The notes below the pieces were generated by a model. It saw only the letters and a program-made list of their open reading frames with translations. It made no database searches and was not told the DNA's origin. 64,000 bases of DNA from Nitrosospira briensis C-128. GTDB taxonomy: Bacteria > Pseudomonadota > Gammaproteobacteria > Burkholderiales > Nitrosomonadaceae. Position 1 is the stretch's first letter, and the number at the start of each line of letters is the position of its first letter. Where the stretch lies: positions 2,356,001 to 2,420,000 of the forward strand of contig NZ_CP012371.1 of the NCBI RefSeq assembly GCF_000619905.2, in the 5' to 3' direction. Made by a program: the position numbers and the translations under genes. Below, one piece after another: positions 46,231 to 55,789 of this stretch.

Positions 46231-48252
46231 ATGACATCTCCATATAAAAGCTGGACAAAAAGTGTTGCGGGCGCTTCGGGGGCCCGATATGACACAGCCG
46301 GAGCTATGCAAATACAGAATGCGCACGCCAGACTTGCCGATATTCTCGATCAAAGTTTGACCGAGATTTGTCTTTTTGATGCTCAGACCTTGCATTTTCG
46401 CTATTTGAATAAGGGTGTACGGCGCAATCTGGGCTATGACATGGATAGGCTACCCCTGATGACGCTACTCGACATCCAGCCGGAATTAGACGAAGCGTCG
46501 TTCCGAACCATGATCAGCCCACTTGTCAATGGCAAAAAAGAGGTTCTGATTTTCGAAACGATGTGCTTGCGTGCCGATGGCACCCTTTACCCAGCTGAAG
46601 TCCACCTGCAGTTGGTCATGCAATCAGATCGCAGAGAAATTCTTGCCATTATGCTGGATATCACGAATTGCCGCCGTGCCCAGGTAGCGTTGCAGGAAAA
46701 TGAGGCGCGTTTTCGAATCATTGCCAATACCATCCCGCAGCTCGCATGGATATCGGAAGCCGATGGATCCAGGTCTTGGTACAACCAGCGTTGGTATGAC
46801 TACACAGGCACAACGCCCGAAGAAATGAAAGGTTGGGGCTGGCACAGGGTGCATGATCCCGCGCTACTGCCTGGGGTAATAGAAAAATGGAACGAAGCTA
46901 CAGTCGCCGGGCAGGCGTTTGCCATGGAAGTTCCCCTACTCGGCGCGGATGGGCAATACAGGATGTTCCTGACACGGGCGGAGCCGTTAAAGGATGCGGA
47001 AGGCCGAGTAGTGCAATGGCTTGGTACCAATACCGACGTAAACGATCAGAGACTGGAGGAGAAGGCGCGACGCGCAACTGAAAAGCAGCTTCAGGTGGTG
47101 ATGGAGAGCATGAGTGAAGGTCTTGTGATCTCGGATTCAAGCGGAAAATTACTGCATTGGAACCCGGCAGCACTGAGGATGCATGACATCGGTAATGCGG
47201 AAGAGGTCTTGATCAATCTACGCAGCTTTGCACGGCTCTACGAGTTATCCACTGTTGAGGGCGCCATTTTGCCTATCGAGCACTGGCCGCTGGCGCGCAT
47301 TATCCGGGGCGAGCAGCTGCATGATCTGGAGTTGCGTGTCAGGCGCCTGGATAGAGAATGGACGCGTATCTTCAGTTATTCCGGCGCAATTTTGCAGTAT
47401 GGCAATGACAAAGACCTAGCGTTTATGATGATCAAGGATATTACCGAACGTAAATATGCGGAAGAAGCGCTGCGGGATGCCAAGGTAAACCTCGAGCATA
47501 AAGTCAATGAGCGCACTGCTCAGCTCGTGGCGAAGAGCAAAGAGCTGGAAAATTTTTGTTATTCGGTATCGCATGATCTCAGGGCGCCCCTGCGCGGGAT
47601 AGCGGGCTATAGCCGTCTTCTGCTCGAAAGTTACCAAGAGTGTCTTGATGAGGAAGGCCGCGGTTTCCTGAAGAATGTCGGTGTGGCAACCACGCACATG
47701 AGCAGTTTAATTGAAGATTTGCTCTCTTATTCAAAGCTTGAGCGGCGAAAGCTCTCTACAACGGCCGTCAGGCTTTCCAGCTTCCTGCCTCAGCTATTGG
47801 ATCAATTCAAGGACAGCATTGAAAATGTGCGTCTAACGGTTAAAGTCGACGATTTGCGCATTAGTGCCGATCCGGATGGTCTCGCGATCGCATTGCGTAA
47901 CCTGATCGATAACGCGCTCAAGTTTTCCAGATTTGTCCTGGAACCAGCTATCGAAATTCTTGCGCAGCCTGCGGATGGCTACTGCATCCTCTCGGTGCGG
48001 GATAATGGAATCGGATTCGACATGCGTTTTTACCACAAGATTTTTGAGATATTCCAGCGCCTCCATCGAGCCGAAGACTACCCCGGAACGGGTATCGGGC
48101 TTGCAATGGTGCACAAAGCTATGGAGCGGATGGGAGGACGCGTATGGGCAGAAAGCGAACTGGGTGGTGGGTCGGTCTTTTATCTGAAATTACCTCTATA
48201 CGGCACAGCTACAGTTACAGCAGTTACCCCGGCAGTTTCCGAGCCGGGTTAG
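46231..48252 (+). CDS. PAS-domain sensor histidine kinase (soluble)
   Basis: A 673-residue cytoplasmic kinase with no membrane helix. Three PAS modules: about residues 30-145 (CLFDAQTLHFRYLNKGVRRN), 150-285 (FRIIANTIPQLAWISEADGS with GWGWHRVHDP) and 290-410. After a coiled coil, HisKA has His448 in FCYSVSHDLRAPLRG and HATPase has NLIDNALKFSR and YPGTGIGLAMVHKAMERMGG. The pattern is that of phytochrome-like kinases paired with Rcp1-type regulators. Such a regulator gene follows 10 bases downstream. The signal is not evident. Confidence 0.9.
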   Translation: MTSPYKSWTKSVAGASGARYDTAGAMQIQNAHARLADILDQSLTEICLFDAQTLHFRYLNKGVRRNLGYDMDRLPLMTLLDIQPELDEASFRTMISPLVNGKKEVLIFETMCLRADGTLYPAEVHLQLVMQSDRREILAIMLDITNCRRAQVALQENEARFRIIANTIPQLAWISEADGSRSWYNQRWYDYTGTTPEEMKGWGWHRVHDPALLPGVIEKWNEATVAGQAFAMEVPLLGADGQYRMFLTRAEPLKDAEGRVVQWLGTNTDVNDQRLEEKARRATEKQLQVVMESMSEGLVISDSSGKLLHWNPAALRMHDIGNAEEVLINLRSFARLYELSTVEGAILPIEHWPLARIIRGEQLHDLELRVRRLDREWTRIFSYSGAILQYGNDKDLAFMMIKDITERKYAEEALRDAKVNLEHKVNERTAQLVAKSKELENFCYSVSHDLRAPLRGIAGYSRLLLESYQECLDEEGRGFLKNVGVATTHMSSLIEDLLSYSKLERRKLSTTAVRLSSFLPQLLDQFKDSIENVRLTVKVDDLRISADPDGLAIALRNLIDNALKFSRFVLEPAIEILAQPADGYCILSVRDNGIGFDMRFYHKIFEIFQRLHRAEDYPGTGIGLAMVHKAMERMGGRVWAESELGGGSVFYLKLPLYGTATVTAVTPAVSEPG

Positions 48253-48262
48253 CAACAGATCG

Positions 48263-48697
48263 ATGAATACTACGTTGCCAATCTTGCTCATCGAAGACAA
48301 TCCAATGGATGTGGACCTGACCCGGCGCGCGTTTATCCGGCACAATCTGGCCAATCCTCTCGAAGTAATGCGTGACGGTCAGGAAGCAATTGATTTCGTG
48401 GCAGGCTGGAGGGCAGGAGATCCCGTGCCTTCCGTGATATTGCTCGACCTGAAGCTCCCAAAAATCAGCGGACTGGAAGTCCTGAGGGTCATTCGGGCGC
48501 ACCCCGATATCGGAACCGTCCCAATCGTAGTTCTTACGTCTTCGGCCGAGGATGATGATATTCGTAAAGCCTATTTGCTTGGTGCAAATTCCTACATCGT
48601 GAAGCCGGTGGATTTTGAAAAATTCATTGATGTGGCGCGGCAGATCGAGCTTTATTGGACAGTTCTCAATATGCATAGCTTTTCAAAGCCGGCATAA
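48263..48697 (+). CDS. Single-domain response regulator (Rcp1-like)
   Basis: A 144-residue stand-alone REC domain: ILLIEDNPMDVDLTRRAF, phospho-acceptor Asp62 in VILLDLKLPKISG, Thr/Ser in VVLTSSAEDDD, Lys in YIVKPVDFEKF. It has the extended loop typical of Rcp1-type regulators of phytochrome-like kinases. Its stop overlaps the next start (TAATG), so kinase, regulator and the GGDEF-EAL protein form one three-gene operon. Confidence 0.93.
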   Translation: MNTTLPILLIEDNPMDVDLTRRAFIRHNLANPLEVMRDGQEAIDFVAGWRAGDPVPSVILLDLKLPKISGLEVLRVIRAHPDIGTVPIVVLTSSAEDDDIRKAYLLGANSYIVKPVDFEKFIDVARQIELYWTVLNMHSFSKPA

Positions 48698-51600
48698 TGA
48701 AAATCCTCTATCTGGAGGATAATGCCCTGGACGCCGGTTTGGTGCGGCTGGAGCTGAAGAAACGTGCACCGGATATTCAACTGGACGTAGTCGGGACATT
48801 GGCCGAGGCATTGGCACGGATTGAACGATTCCATGAAATTTATGGAACCAGTCTGGAAAACCCGACAATCATGAGGGTGGAGGAAGATGCTTCACCTCGC
48901 TACGATCTGATCCTGACCGATCTCAATCTTCCCGATGGCAGTGGCAGAACGTTGCTGGCGAGGGTTCGCGGTCAGCATTTGCCGCTTCCCGTCGTCGTAC
49001 TTACCGGTTCGAGCAACGAAGAGGTATTAGTCGAATTACTCCGGGCCGGCGCGGACGATTACGTCATAAAGCGTGACGGCTTCCTTGAAACGCTGGCTCT
49101 TGTGCTGCGTGCTGCATTCGACAAGTTTCGCACGGAAACCTATAGAAGAGCCGCCGTGCTCAGGATTCTTTACGTCGAGCCTGATGCGCATGAAATCGAT
49201 CTGGCCAAGCGAGAACTGGCTTCCATCGCTCCACACCTGCATATTGAATCGGTTCAGACAGCAGAGCAGGTTTTTCAGCGTTTTGCAGCCTCCGGTCCGG
49301 ATGCCGCCATTGACGTTCTTCTACTCGATTATTATTTGCCCGGTGCTTCCGCTACCGATATTTTGAAGGAGCTGTGCCAGGTGCGCGGGTTTGATCTGCC
49401 GATCATTCTGGTTACCGGTTCCGGCGACGAAGAAATTGCGCGGCAGTCTCTCAAATTGGGCGCCGCTGATTATGTGGTGAAAAGTGTGGGTTATCTTCAA
49501 CGGTTGCCCACGGTCATCGAAAATGTCTGGCTCCGGGCCGAATCAAATCGCAGAGAACGGGTTTTACTGGAAGAAAGGACCCGGCTTTCTCTTGCCACTG
49601 AAGCCGCCGCGATAGGTATTTGGGAGTGGAACACGGTTACCGGCAACATCATCTGGGACGATCGCATGTACGAGATTTATGGCGCCCCACGCGGGAGCGC
49701 AATCACATATGAAATCTGGAGATCCTATACTTATCCCGACGACTTGCCCGAGCAGGAAGCGCAACTAAAAAAAATCAGTACGGAAAATGGGCGCGCACAG
49801 CTTGATTTTCGGATTTTGCGCGGGCACGAAACCATACGTCACCTGCATATTGCCAAAGCGGTGAAATGGAGCACGAACTGTAACGACCTGCGAATAGTAG
49901 GCACGGCCATTGACATTACGAAGCGCAAGCAGACCGAACTGGCAATTCAGGAGCACGCCATGCAGCAGGGCCTTATTGCAGCGTTCGGGCAACGGGCACT
50001 CGCCAGCGCCGATCTTGACGAGCTATGGGATCAGGCTGCGGTAATTGTTTCCCAGGGACTGAACATCGATTTTTGCAAGGTTCTCCAGCTTGCGCCGGAC
50101 TTACGTTCTTTTGTACTCAAGGCAGGTTCGGGTTGGCAAGCCGGCTGGATAGGCCGCAAAATATCATTCACTTATGAAAACAGCCAGAACCGGTTTGTTC
50201 TTGCGAGTCACCAACCGGTCATCGTAGGAGATTTCCACTCCGAAACCCGTTTCAAGCCTTCGAATATTCTGCGAAATCATGGTATCCGCAGTAGTGCCGA
50301 TGTGCTTATCTCGGGCGCCGGCGGCCCGTACGGTATACTGGGAGCCTATTCCCGCGAAGCGCTCCGCTTCACGTCGGGTAGTATCAACTTCTTGCAGAGC
50401 CTGGCCAATATTATTGCGACTGCTATCGACCGCAAGGCTACAGAGGAGCGGCTCACCTATCTGGCTCAGTTCGACCCCCTGACGGAGTTGCCCAATCGAA
50501 GCCTTTTCCTCGATCGTCTCAGGCGGGCCATGGAGCATGCGCAGCGCAGCCGATGCCGGGTAGGTGTGGTATTCGCTGATCTGGATCGCTTCAAGATCGT
50601 TAACGATACGATGGGCCACAGCACCGGCGATAAATTACTGGTGCAGGTTGCGCAACGGCTGCAACGATGCGTGCGTTCATGCGATACGGTTGCGCGATTG
50701 GGTGGAGACGAATTTGCGTTCATTCTGACCGATCTGGCTCAGGCCGAAGACGCAACCCTGGTTGCAGAAAAGGTAATTAGTGCTCTCTCGCTGCTCTTCG
50801 AGTTGGAAGGGCAGGAAATTTATATTTCAGCGAGTCTTGGAATCAGCATTTATCCGGGAGATGGTACGGATGCGGATGGCTTGCTCAGGAATGCCGACAC
50901 GGCGATGTTCCAGGCTAAAGAGCAGGGCCCAGCCATTTATCGCTTCTATTTGCCGCAGATGAATGAGCGCGCAGTAGCCCGCCTCAAAATTGAAACTCAG
51001 CTTCGTGGTGCGCTCGCGCGGCGCGAGTTCGTGCTGCACTATCAGCCGAAGGCAAGTTTGGTCAGTGGCGAAATCACCGGTTTTGAGGCGTTGCTGCGTT
51101 GGCAGCATCCAACGCATGGGCTCGTGCCGCCGCTTCAGTTCATCTCGGTGCTCGAGGATACGGGACTGATTGTTTCAGTTGGCGAATGGGTGGTGCGAAC
51201 AGTCTGTGAACAGATAAAAACATGGCAGAACCAAGGACTTTCCTTGTATCCGATATCGGTCAATCTATCGGCACGACAGTTTCAGCAGCAAGACCTCGAT
51301 TCGTGTGTTGGAAGGACTCTGCAGGTCACCGGAATTGATCCCCATTTGCTGGAATTCGAGCTGACTGAGTCGATATTGATGAAAGAAGCCGAAACAACCG
51401 CCAATGCGCTGCAAAACCTGAAAGCGTTCGGTGTGCAGATATCGATGGACGATTTCGGTACGGGTTACTCAAGTCTTGCCTACCTCAAGCGGTTTCCGCT
51501 GGACGTAATCAAGATTGACCGCGCGTTCATCCGGGACGTTACCACCGATCCGGACGATGCAACCATCGCCGTGGCGATGATCAAGCTGGCCCACAGCCTG

Positions 51601-51783
51601 GGGCTGAAGGTGGTAGCTGAAGGCGTTGAAACCAGATCGCAACTTGATTTCCTGATAAAGCACGGTTGCGACGAAATGCAGGGCTTCTATTTTTCACGAC
51701 CCCTTCCGCTCGAGTGTGCCTCGCTGGCGCTTATCAAAGGTTATCGGATACCGATGAGCAACGGATCACTGAATGAAGGATGA
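48697..51783 (+). CDS. REC-REC-PAS-GAF-GGDEF-EAL cyclic di-GMP regulator
   Basis: A 1028-residue cytoplasmic protein. Two receiver domains (residues 1-145, acceptor Asp in LILTDLNLPDGSG; 155-280, Asp in VLLLDYYLPGASA), a PAS domain (about 290-415), a GAF domain (about 425-590), GGDEF with an intact RLGGDEF (G669) and EAL with E797-A-L plus MDDFGTGYSSL and KIDRAFI. All catalytic residues for a phosphodiesterase are present, so it could both make and degrade cyclic di-GMP. Tandem receivers suggest input from the kinase two genes upstream. Confidence 0.92.
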   Translation: MKILYLEDNALDAGLVRLELKKRAPDIQLDVVGTLAEALARIERFHEIYGTSLENPTIMRVEEDASPRYDLILTDLNLPDGSGRTLLARVRGQHLPLPVVVLTGSSNEEVLVELLRAGADDYVIKRDGFLETLALVLRAAFDKFRTETYRRAAVLRILYVEPDAHEIDLAKRELASIAPHLHIESVQTAEQVFQRFAASGPDAAIDVLLLDYYLPGASATDILKELCQVRGFDLPIILVTGSGDEEIARQSLKLGAADYVVKSVGYLQRLPTVIENVWLRAESNRRERVLLEERTRLSLATEAAAIGIWEWNTVTGNIIWDDRMYEIYGAPRGSAITYEIWRSYTYPDDLPEQEAQLKKISTENGRAQLDFRILRGHETIRHLHIAKAVKWSTNCNDLRIVGTAIDITKRKQTELAIQEHAMQQGLIAAFGQRALASADLDELWDQAAVIVSQGLNIDFCKVLQLAPDLRSFVLKAGSGWQAGWIGRKISFTYENSQNRFVLASHQPVIVGDFHSETRFKPSNILRNHGIRSSADVLISGAGGPYGILGAYSREALRFTSGSINFLQSLANIIATAIDRKATEERLTYLAQFDPLTELPNRSLFLDRLRRAMEHAQRSRCRVGVVFADLDRFKIVNDTMGHSTGDKLLVQVAQRLQRCVRSCDTVARLGGDEFAFILTDLAQAEDATLVAEKVISALSLLFELEGQEIYISASLGISIYPGDGTDADGLLRNADTAMFQAKEQGPAIYRFYLPQMNERAVARLKIETQLRGALARREFVLHYQPKASLVSGEITGFEALLRWQHPTHGLVPPLQFISVLEDTGLIVSVGEWVVRTVCEQIKTWQNQGLSLYPISVNLSARQFQQQDLDSCVGRTLQVTGIDPHLLEFELTESILMKEAETTANALQNLKAFGVQISMDDFGTGYSSLAYLKRFPLDVIKIDRAFIRDVTTDPDDATIAVAMIKLAHSLGLKVVAEGVETRSQLDFLIKHGCDEMQGFYFSRPLPLECASLALIKGYRIPMSNGSLNEG

Positions 51784-51938
51784 GCTTGCGACTCACCGTC
51801 AATAGCGCTCTCGTCTCAGGTTTAACCGCTCCCAATTGCTATAAAGTCCTTTCCCTATTACGCGATATTTGTTAACTTAACTGCGCGCAAATTCCCAATC
51901 CGCGGGGGGCGGATGAATTTTCTGGAAGATAATGACAA

Positions 51939-52769
51939 ATGAAAAAAGTTATCTTGGTGATTTGCCTCATGTTCGCCTTTACTGGCGGGGCTTTCGCACA
52001 GAAGGGTGGGCTGAATCTTAGATCGCATTCGGTGCTGGTTATGGACGCTCAGCATGGGCATATCCTTTTTAACAAAAATGCGGATAACGTGATGCCGATT
52101 GCTTCCATCACGAAACTCATGACAGCTATAGTTGTGCTTGATGCGAAATTGCCTCTGGATGAGGAAATCGTCATTGAAGCCGCTGATATCGATGTTCTCA
52201 AAAATACCCGCTCGCGCTTGCGAGTTGGGGGAAGCCTGACTCGCCAGGAAATGCTGCGGCTGGCATTGATGTCTTCCGAGAACCGTGCCGCGGCGGCGCT
52301 GGGGCGGACCTATCCCGGAGGCATCAATGCATTCGTTGCCGCAATGAATATGAAGGCATTCGAGCTTGGCATGGGTAATAGCTATTTTGTTGATTCCACC
52401 GGGCTGAATAGTGCCAACGTTTCCACTGCGCGTGATCTGGCGAAAATGGTGAGCGCTGCGCATGACTACGATGTCATTCGTGAATTTTCGACGACCGCTG
52501 CGCATGCGGTGGCGTTCGCAGATGAAGACCGTAGCCTGCAGTTTGTCAATTCCAACCGCCTGGTGAGTAGCGGAAGTTGGGATATTGATTTATCGAAAAC
52601 GGGCTTTCTCAGTGAAGCCGGACGCTGTCTTGTCATGCGGGCTAACATAACGGGAAAAGCAATTATCATAGTATTGCTTGATTCCTGGGGAAAGAACTCA
52701 CGTATCGGTGACGCCAACCGCATCAAGAAATGGATGGAGATCGGGTTCACTCGCAAAGTTCGGGGGTAA
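51939..52769 (+). CDS. pbpG: D-alanyl-D-alanine endopeptidase (PBP7)
   Basis: A 276-residue periplasmic low-molecular-weight penicillin-binding protein that cuts peptidoglycan cross-links. Signal peptide ends ...TGGAFAQ. Active-site SxxK is Ser56-Lys59 in ASITKLMTA, the SxN motif is S113-E-N in LMSSENRAAAAL, and KTG is in DLSKTGFLSEAG. Length and motifs fit PbpG and not the longer PBP5/6. Confidence 0.93.
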   Translation: MKKVILVICLMFAFTGGAFAQKGGLNLRSHSVLVMDAQHGHILFNKNADNVMPIASITKLMTAIVVLDAKLPLDEEIVIEAADIDVLKNTRSRLRVGGSLTRQEMLRLALMSSENRAAAALGRTYPGGINAFVAAMNMKAFELGMGNSYFVDSTGLNSANVSTARDLAKMVSAAHDYDVIREFSTTAAHAVAFADEDRSLQFVNSNRLVSSGSWDIDLSKTGFLSEAGRCLVMRANITGKAIIIVLLDSWGKNSRIGDANRIKKWMEIGFTRKVRG

Positions 52770-53052
52770 TATATTTAAGGAAGACCATTTAAGGTGGACT
52801 AACGAAGGTGGACTAACGCGGGGCGTATACCTGATCCTCGGTCTGAAAGAAGTTTTTTGATACAAACCCGAAAAAAGTTTCTGTCCTGTTAACTCCGCAT
52901 GGGGCCGCACTTCAATGTGCCACTGATGCAGGGGTATCGCGCCGATATCGAGTATTCAGGAGATTTCGATATTCGGGGTCTCCGCTGATTTTTCTCCAGG
53001 TAGGGCATTGCGTAGCACCAGGAAGCGAGCATTCGCCCGGGAAGGAGCTGTC

Positions 53053-53355
53053 ATGCAATTACAACTGATTGTCGCGCTCATCATTGTTTTTCTGATTGTC
53101 ATGTTCGCGGTTCAGAACGCCGTGGCGGTAAGCGTCGTATTCTTGCTGTGGCGCATCGATGCGTCGCTTTCCTCTGTGATTGCTGCCTGCTTCGGCCTTG
53201 GAACGCTCATCGGTGCATTGATTACGGTCCCCACGATGTTGCGTGAGCGAATTCTGATAAGCCGCCTGCGTAAACAAGTCGAAATATTGCGCGCGGAGAA
53301 TGACAGTCTGAATGCGCTGAAGAAAGACGAATCTGCACTACCGTATGGGCACTAA
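53053..53355 (+). CDS. LapA/DUF1049-family inner-membrane protein
   Basis: A 100-residue protein with two membrane helices (about residues 2-22 and 38-62, with the typical FAVQNAVAVSVVFLLW between them) and a C-terminal coiled coil (ERILISRLRKQVEILRAENDSL). The start follows GGAAGGAG; the frame from 53008 has no ribosome site. Relatives include E. coli LapA, which helps assemble lipopolysaccharide with LapB; no lapB is adjacent here. Confidence 0.85.
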   Translation: MQLQLIVALIIVFLIVMFAVQNAVAVSVVFLLWRIDASLSSVIAACFGLGTLIGALITVPTMLRERILISRLRKQVEILRAENDSLNALKKDESALPYGH

Positions 53356-53397
53356 TTTATAGTGCGACGAACCCGACGGTAATATCGATTATCCGGT

Positions 53398-54654
53398 TTA
53401 AAGCAGGCGAAACGCAAGAATGGCGACGATCGTGGGCGGAAGCGCGGCTGCCAGCAAGCCTAAAGGATGTATTGCTCCATCTCTGAACGAACCTTTCAAT
53501 ATGGAGAAGCCTGCCGGGTTCGGTGCATTGGCAATGACTGTAAGCCCTCCGCCGGTAACGGCGCCGGCAACGAGCGAATATCGGAACTCTGCGCTCGTGC
53601 CTTCCAGGAGAGAACCCAGATAAGTGAGCGCTGCATTATCGGTGATTGCGGTAAGGAGGGTGGCGCCAAAAAAAAGCACAGTGTTGTCCATGTCGGACAG
53701 CAAGGGCTGCAGCCACCACTTCTGTTGTCCTCCAAGGACAACCAGCCCGGCAAGAAAAAAAGCGACCAGCAATCCTTCGCGCAGAATCAGCCGGTCTTGA
53801 TAGCGCTCATAGGCACTCGCAAAGCCCAGAAAGAAGAGCAGCAACCCCATGAAGACGACAGGGTGATGCGCAAACACTACCACGCCTGCCAGAAATACGA
53901 TATGCACAAGTACCACGGGTAATGGGACCTTGGCATGTGTGGCGCGCGCTTCATTTTTCAATCCCGATAATTCATGTCGAAACAGAAAAGTGACGGCCAA
54001 GGCATTCACCAGCACGCCGATCGCGGCCTTCCAGCCAAATGTAGTAAACATGAAGGCGGTGTCCCATCCCCATTTGCCTGCCACCATGAGAACCGGTGGT
54101 GCGGCAAAGGATGTCATTGTTCCACCGATGGAAATGTTGACGAACAGCACACCGAGCGTGACATACTTGAGCCGGGTGGAAATCCCCCTGGAATAATAAC
54201 GCTCAAGCAGAATCAGTCCGGCTAACGTCATGGCCCCCGGTTCCGTGATAAATGAGCCCAGCAGAGGAACAAACGATAATGTGATGAAGTAGAACGCGCT
54301 GCCCTCCGGCCAGGGAATGAGCCGCGCGAGCGTTTTTACGTTGAGCATGGCGAACTGCAGGATCGGGCGAGTGCCCGCGATGACCATGATGGCAAACACG
54401 AACATGGGCTCGGTAAAGCTCTGTCGATCGAGGTAAGCGATGGCGGCCTGCTTGCCGTCCGTCACAAACATCATGATGACGAGGATCATGGCCCAAAAGC
54501 CGAAAACAACCTCGACCTCGCCGAGAAAATGCCAGATGCCTGCGTGGGTGGGGTGACTATGCGCTAATTGCTCGAAATATTTGGTCGAGAAGGTGTGGAT
54601 CAGCGCGACGCCAAACAGCAGTGCGCCAATGATCTCGATGGAGGCGGGGTTCAA
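53398..54654 (-). CDS. Putative Na+/H+ antiporter
   Basis: A 418-residue membrane protein with about eleven helices, matching the putative Na+/H+ antiporter family (IEIIGALLFGVALIHTF, PLLGSFITEPGAMTLAGLILL, TLLTAITDNAALTYLGSLLEG, GGGLTVIANAPNPAG). The TEPGAMT and TDNAALT repeats resemble the ion-binding halves of NhaD-like transporters. The only plausible start is a TTG at 54654, which lies inside the terminal repeat of the MITE-like element next door. The element may have replaced the original start region. Confidence 0.82.
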   Translation of the reverse strand: MNPASIEIIGALLFGVALIHTFSTKYFEQLAHSHPTHAGIWHFLGEVEVVFGFWAMILVIMMFVTDGKQAAIAYLDRQSFTEPMFVFAIMVIAGTRPILQFAMLNVKTLARLIPWPEGSAFYFITLSFVPLLGSFITEPGAMTLAGLILLERYYSRGISTRLKYVTLGVLFVNISIGGTMTSFAAPPVLMVAGKWGWDTAFMFTTFGWKAAIGVLVNALAVTFLFRHELSGLKNEARATHAKVPLPVVLVHIVFLAGVVVFAHHPVVFMGLLLFFLGFASAYERYQDRLILREGLLVAFFLAGLVVLGGQQKWWLQPLLSDMDNTVLFFGATLLTAITDNAALTYLGSLLEGTSAEFRYSLVAGAVTGGGLTVIANAPNPAGFSILKGSFRDGAIHPLGLLAAALPPTIVAILAFRLL

Positions 54655-55043
54655 CCTAAATTCGGTAGTTGACCGCTCATTTAATAGATCAGTGTCATGA
54701 TTAATAACAATATTTCATATTATTTGACGCTCACCTTCCGGATGAGGGCGCTACGGGGAGAATTGCACAGTTTTTGCGGCACATGGCTGCGTTGCAACTT
54801 CTTGGAATGGAACGGCGCCCCGAAGCGTCGCCCGAGGGGCCCCGCGCAGCGGGGATCGGGCAGCGCAGGGGATGCCGCGATCGCGTTCCACACGCAAGGA
54901 GGCGCCCGCATCCCGCTTCGGGGTCGCACCTTCCTGCGGAAGGCACTGCTCTGCCCTGCGCGGTCGTATTCCGCGTCATTGCGCCTTGCCCTGCACCCCA
55001 AAAACCGTACACTTCACCCCGTCCAACTACCGAATTTAGGTTC
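54652..55043. mobile_element. MITE-like element with 19-bp terminal inverted repeats
   Basis: AACCTAAATTCGGTAGTTG (54653-54671) and its exact complement CAACTACCGAATTTAGGTT (55024-55042) bound about 390 bases. The interior has no gene but a nested palindrome: GCCCCGAAGCG (about 54819-54829) against CGCTTCGGGG (about 54917-54926), with several GC-rich hairpins between. No other copy lies in this window. It accounts for the whole gap between the antiporter start and the Sel1 gene stop. Confidence 0.75.
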
Positions 55044-55051
55044 AATTCGTT

Positions 55052-55714
55052 TTATTTCATTGCATCAAGGTTGGCCTTTGCATCAGCATTTCCCTGGGCG
55101 GCGGCTTTCGTGAACCATTCCTTGGCTTTATCGGTATCCCTGGCTATTCCTTCGCCGGCGAAATACATCACCCCGAGGTTATTTTCGGCATCGACATTGC
55201 CCTGCTCAGCCGACTTTTGAAATAACTCTACCGCTTTGACCGGGTCTTTGGCGACACCTTCACCATTTGCGTACATCAGCCCGAGGTTGAACTGGGCATC
55301 CGCATATCCCTGCGCAGCGGATCGATGAAACCAGGCAGCAGCCGTAACAGGGTCATTGCTCAGGATTTTACCGGATGAATCCTTGGATATGGCTTCCCCG
55401 GTGTAGTACATGACGCCCAGTCCGTTTTGGGCTTTGGCATCGCCAGCCTCGGCATCTTTCTTTAATTGCAGGAATTTTTCTTCCGGCGTCGCTTCATTCT
55501 CCGAGCCCCCCGGCATGATTTCCTTTAATATCGCCGATTTTTCTTCCGGGGTCAGCTCATTTTCCAGGATGCTCGGAATTTGTGCTTCCGATGTGAATTC
55601 ATCCGGCAACCGGGTCTGCGCTTCCGTTTTGGCGACGGTCGCCGGCGCTTTCTCGCCGCATCCGGCAAGCATGAGCATGGGTGCGGCGAGTAACGTAACA
55701 ATAAGGATGTTCAT
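55052..55714 (-). CDS. Sel1-repeat lipoprotein
   Basis: A 220-residue lipoprotein: signal with lipobox LAGC (residue 19), a charged linker with two copies of a TPEEK segment, then three to four Sel1 (TPR-like) repeats such as AQNGLGVMYYTGEAISKD, AQFNLGLMYANGEGVAKDPV and AENNLGVMYFAGEGIARDTD. Sel1 proteins mediate protein-protein contacts in envelope or signalling roles; the partner is unknown. It ends 9 bases from the MITE-like element. Confidence 0.87.
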   Translation of the reverse strand: MNILIVTLLAAPMLMLAGCGEKAPATVAKTEAQTRLPDEFTSEAQIPSILENELTPEEKSAILKEIMPGGSENEATPEEKFLQLKKDAEAGDAKAQNGLGVMYYTGEAISKDSSGKILSNDPVTAAAWFHRSAAQGYADAQFNLGLMYANGEGVAKDPVKAVELFQKSAEQGNVDAENNLGVMYFAGEGIARDTDKAKEWFTKAAAQGNADAKANLDAMK

Positions 55715-55789
55715 CGATTATTATGTCCTGTCAGGTACCATCCAGGCTGGTTCAGCGGTTGTGGAATCAGGGGCGAACGGGCTTCATCC

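Noticed and set aside
54720-55001. Ala/Arg-rich frames within the MITE-like element
   Set aside because: Explained by GC-rich palindromes; no ribosome site, no protein-like pattern.
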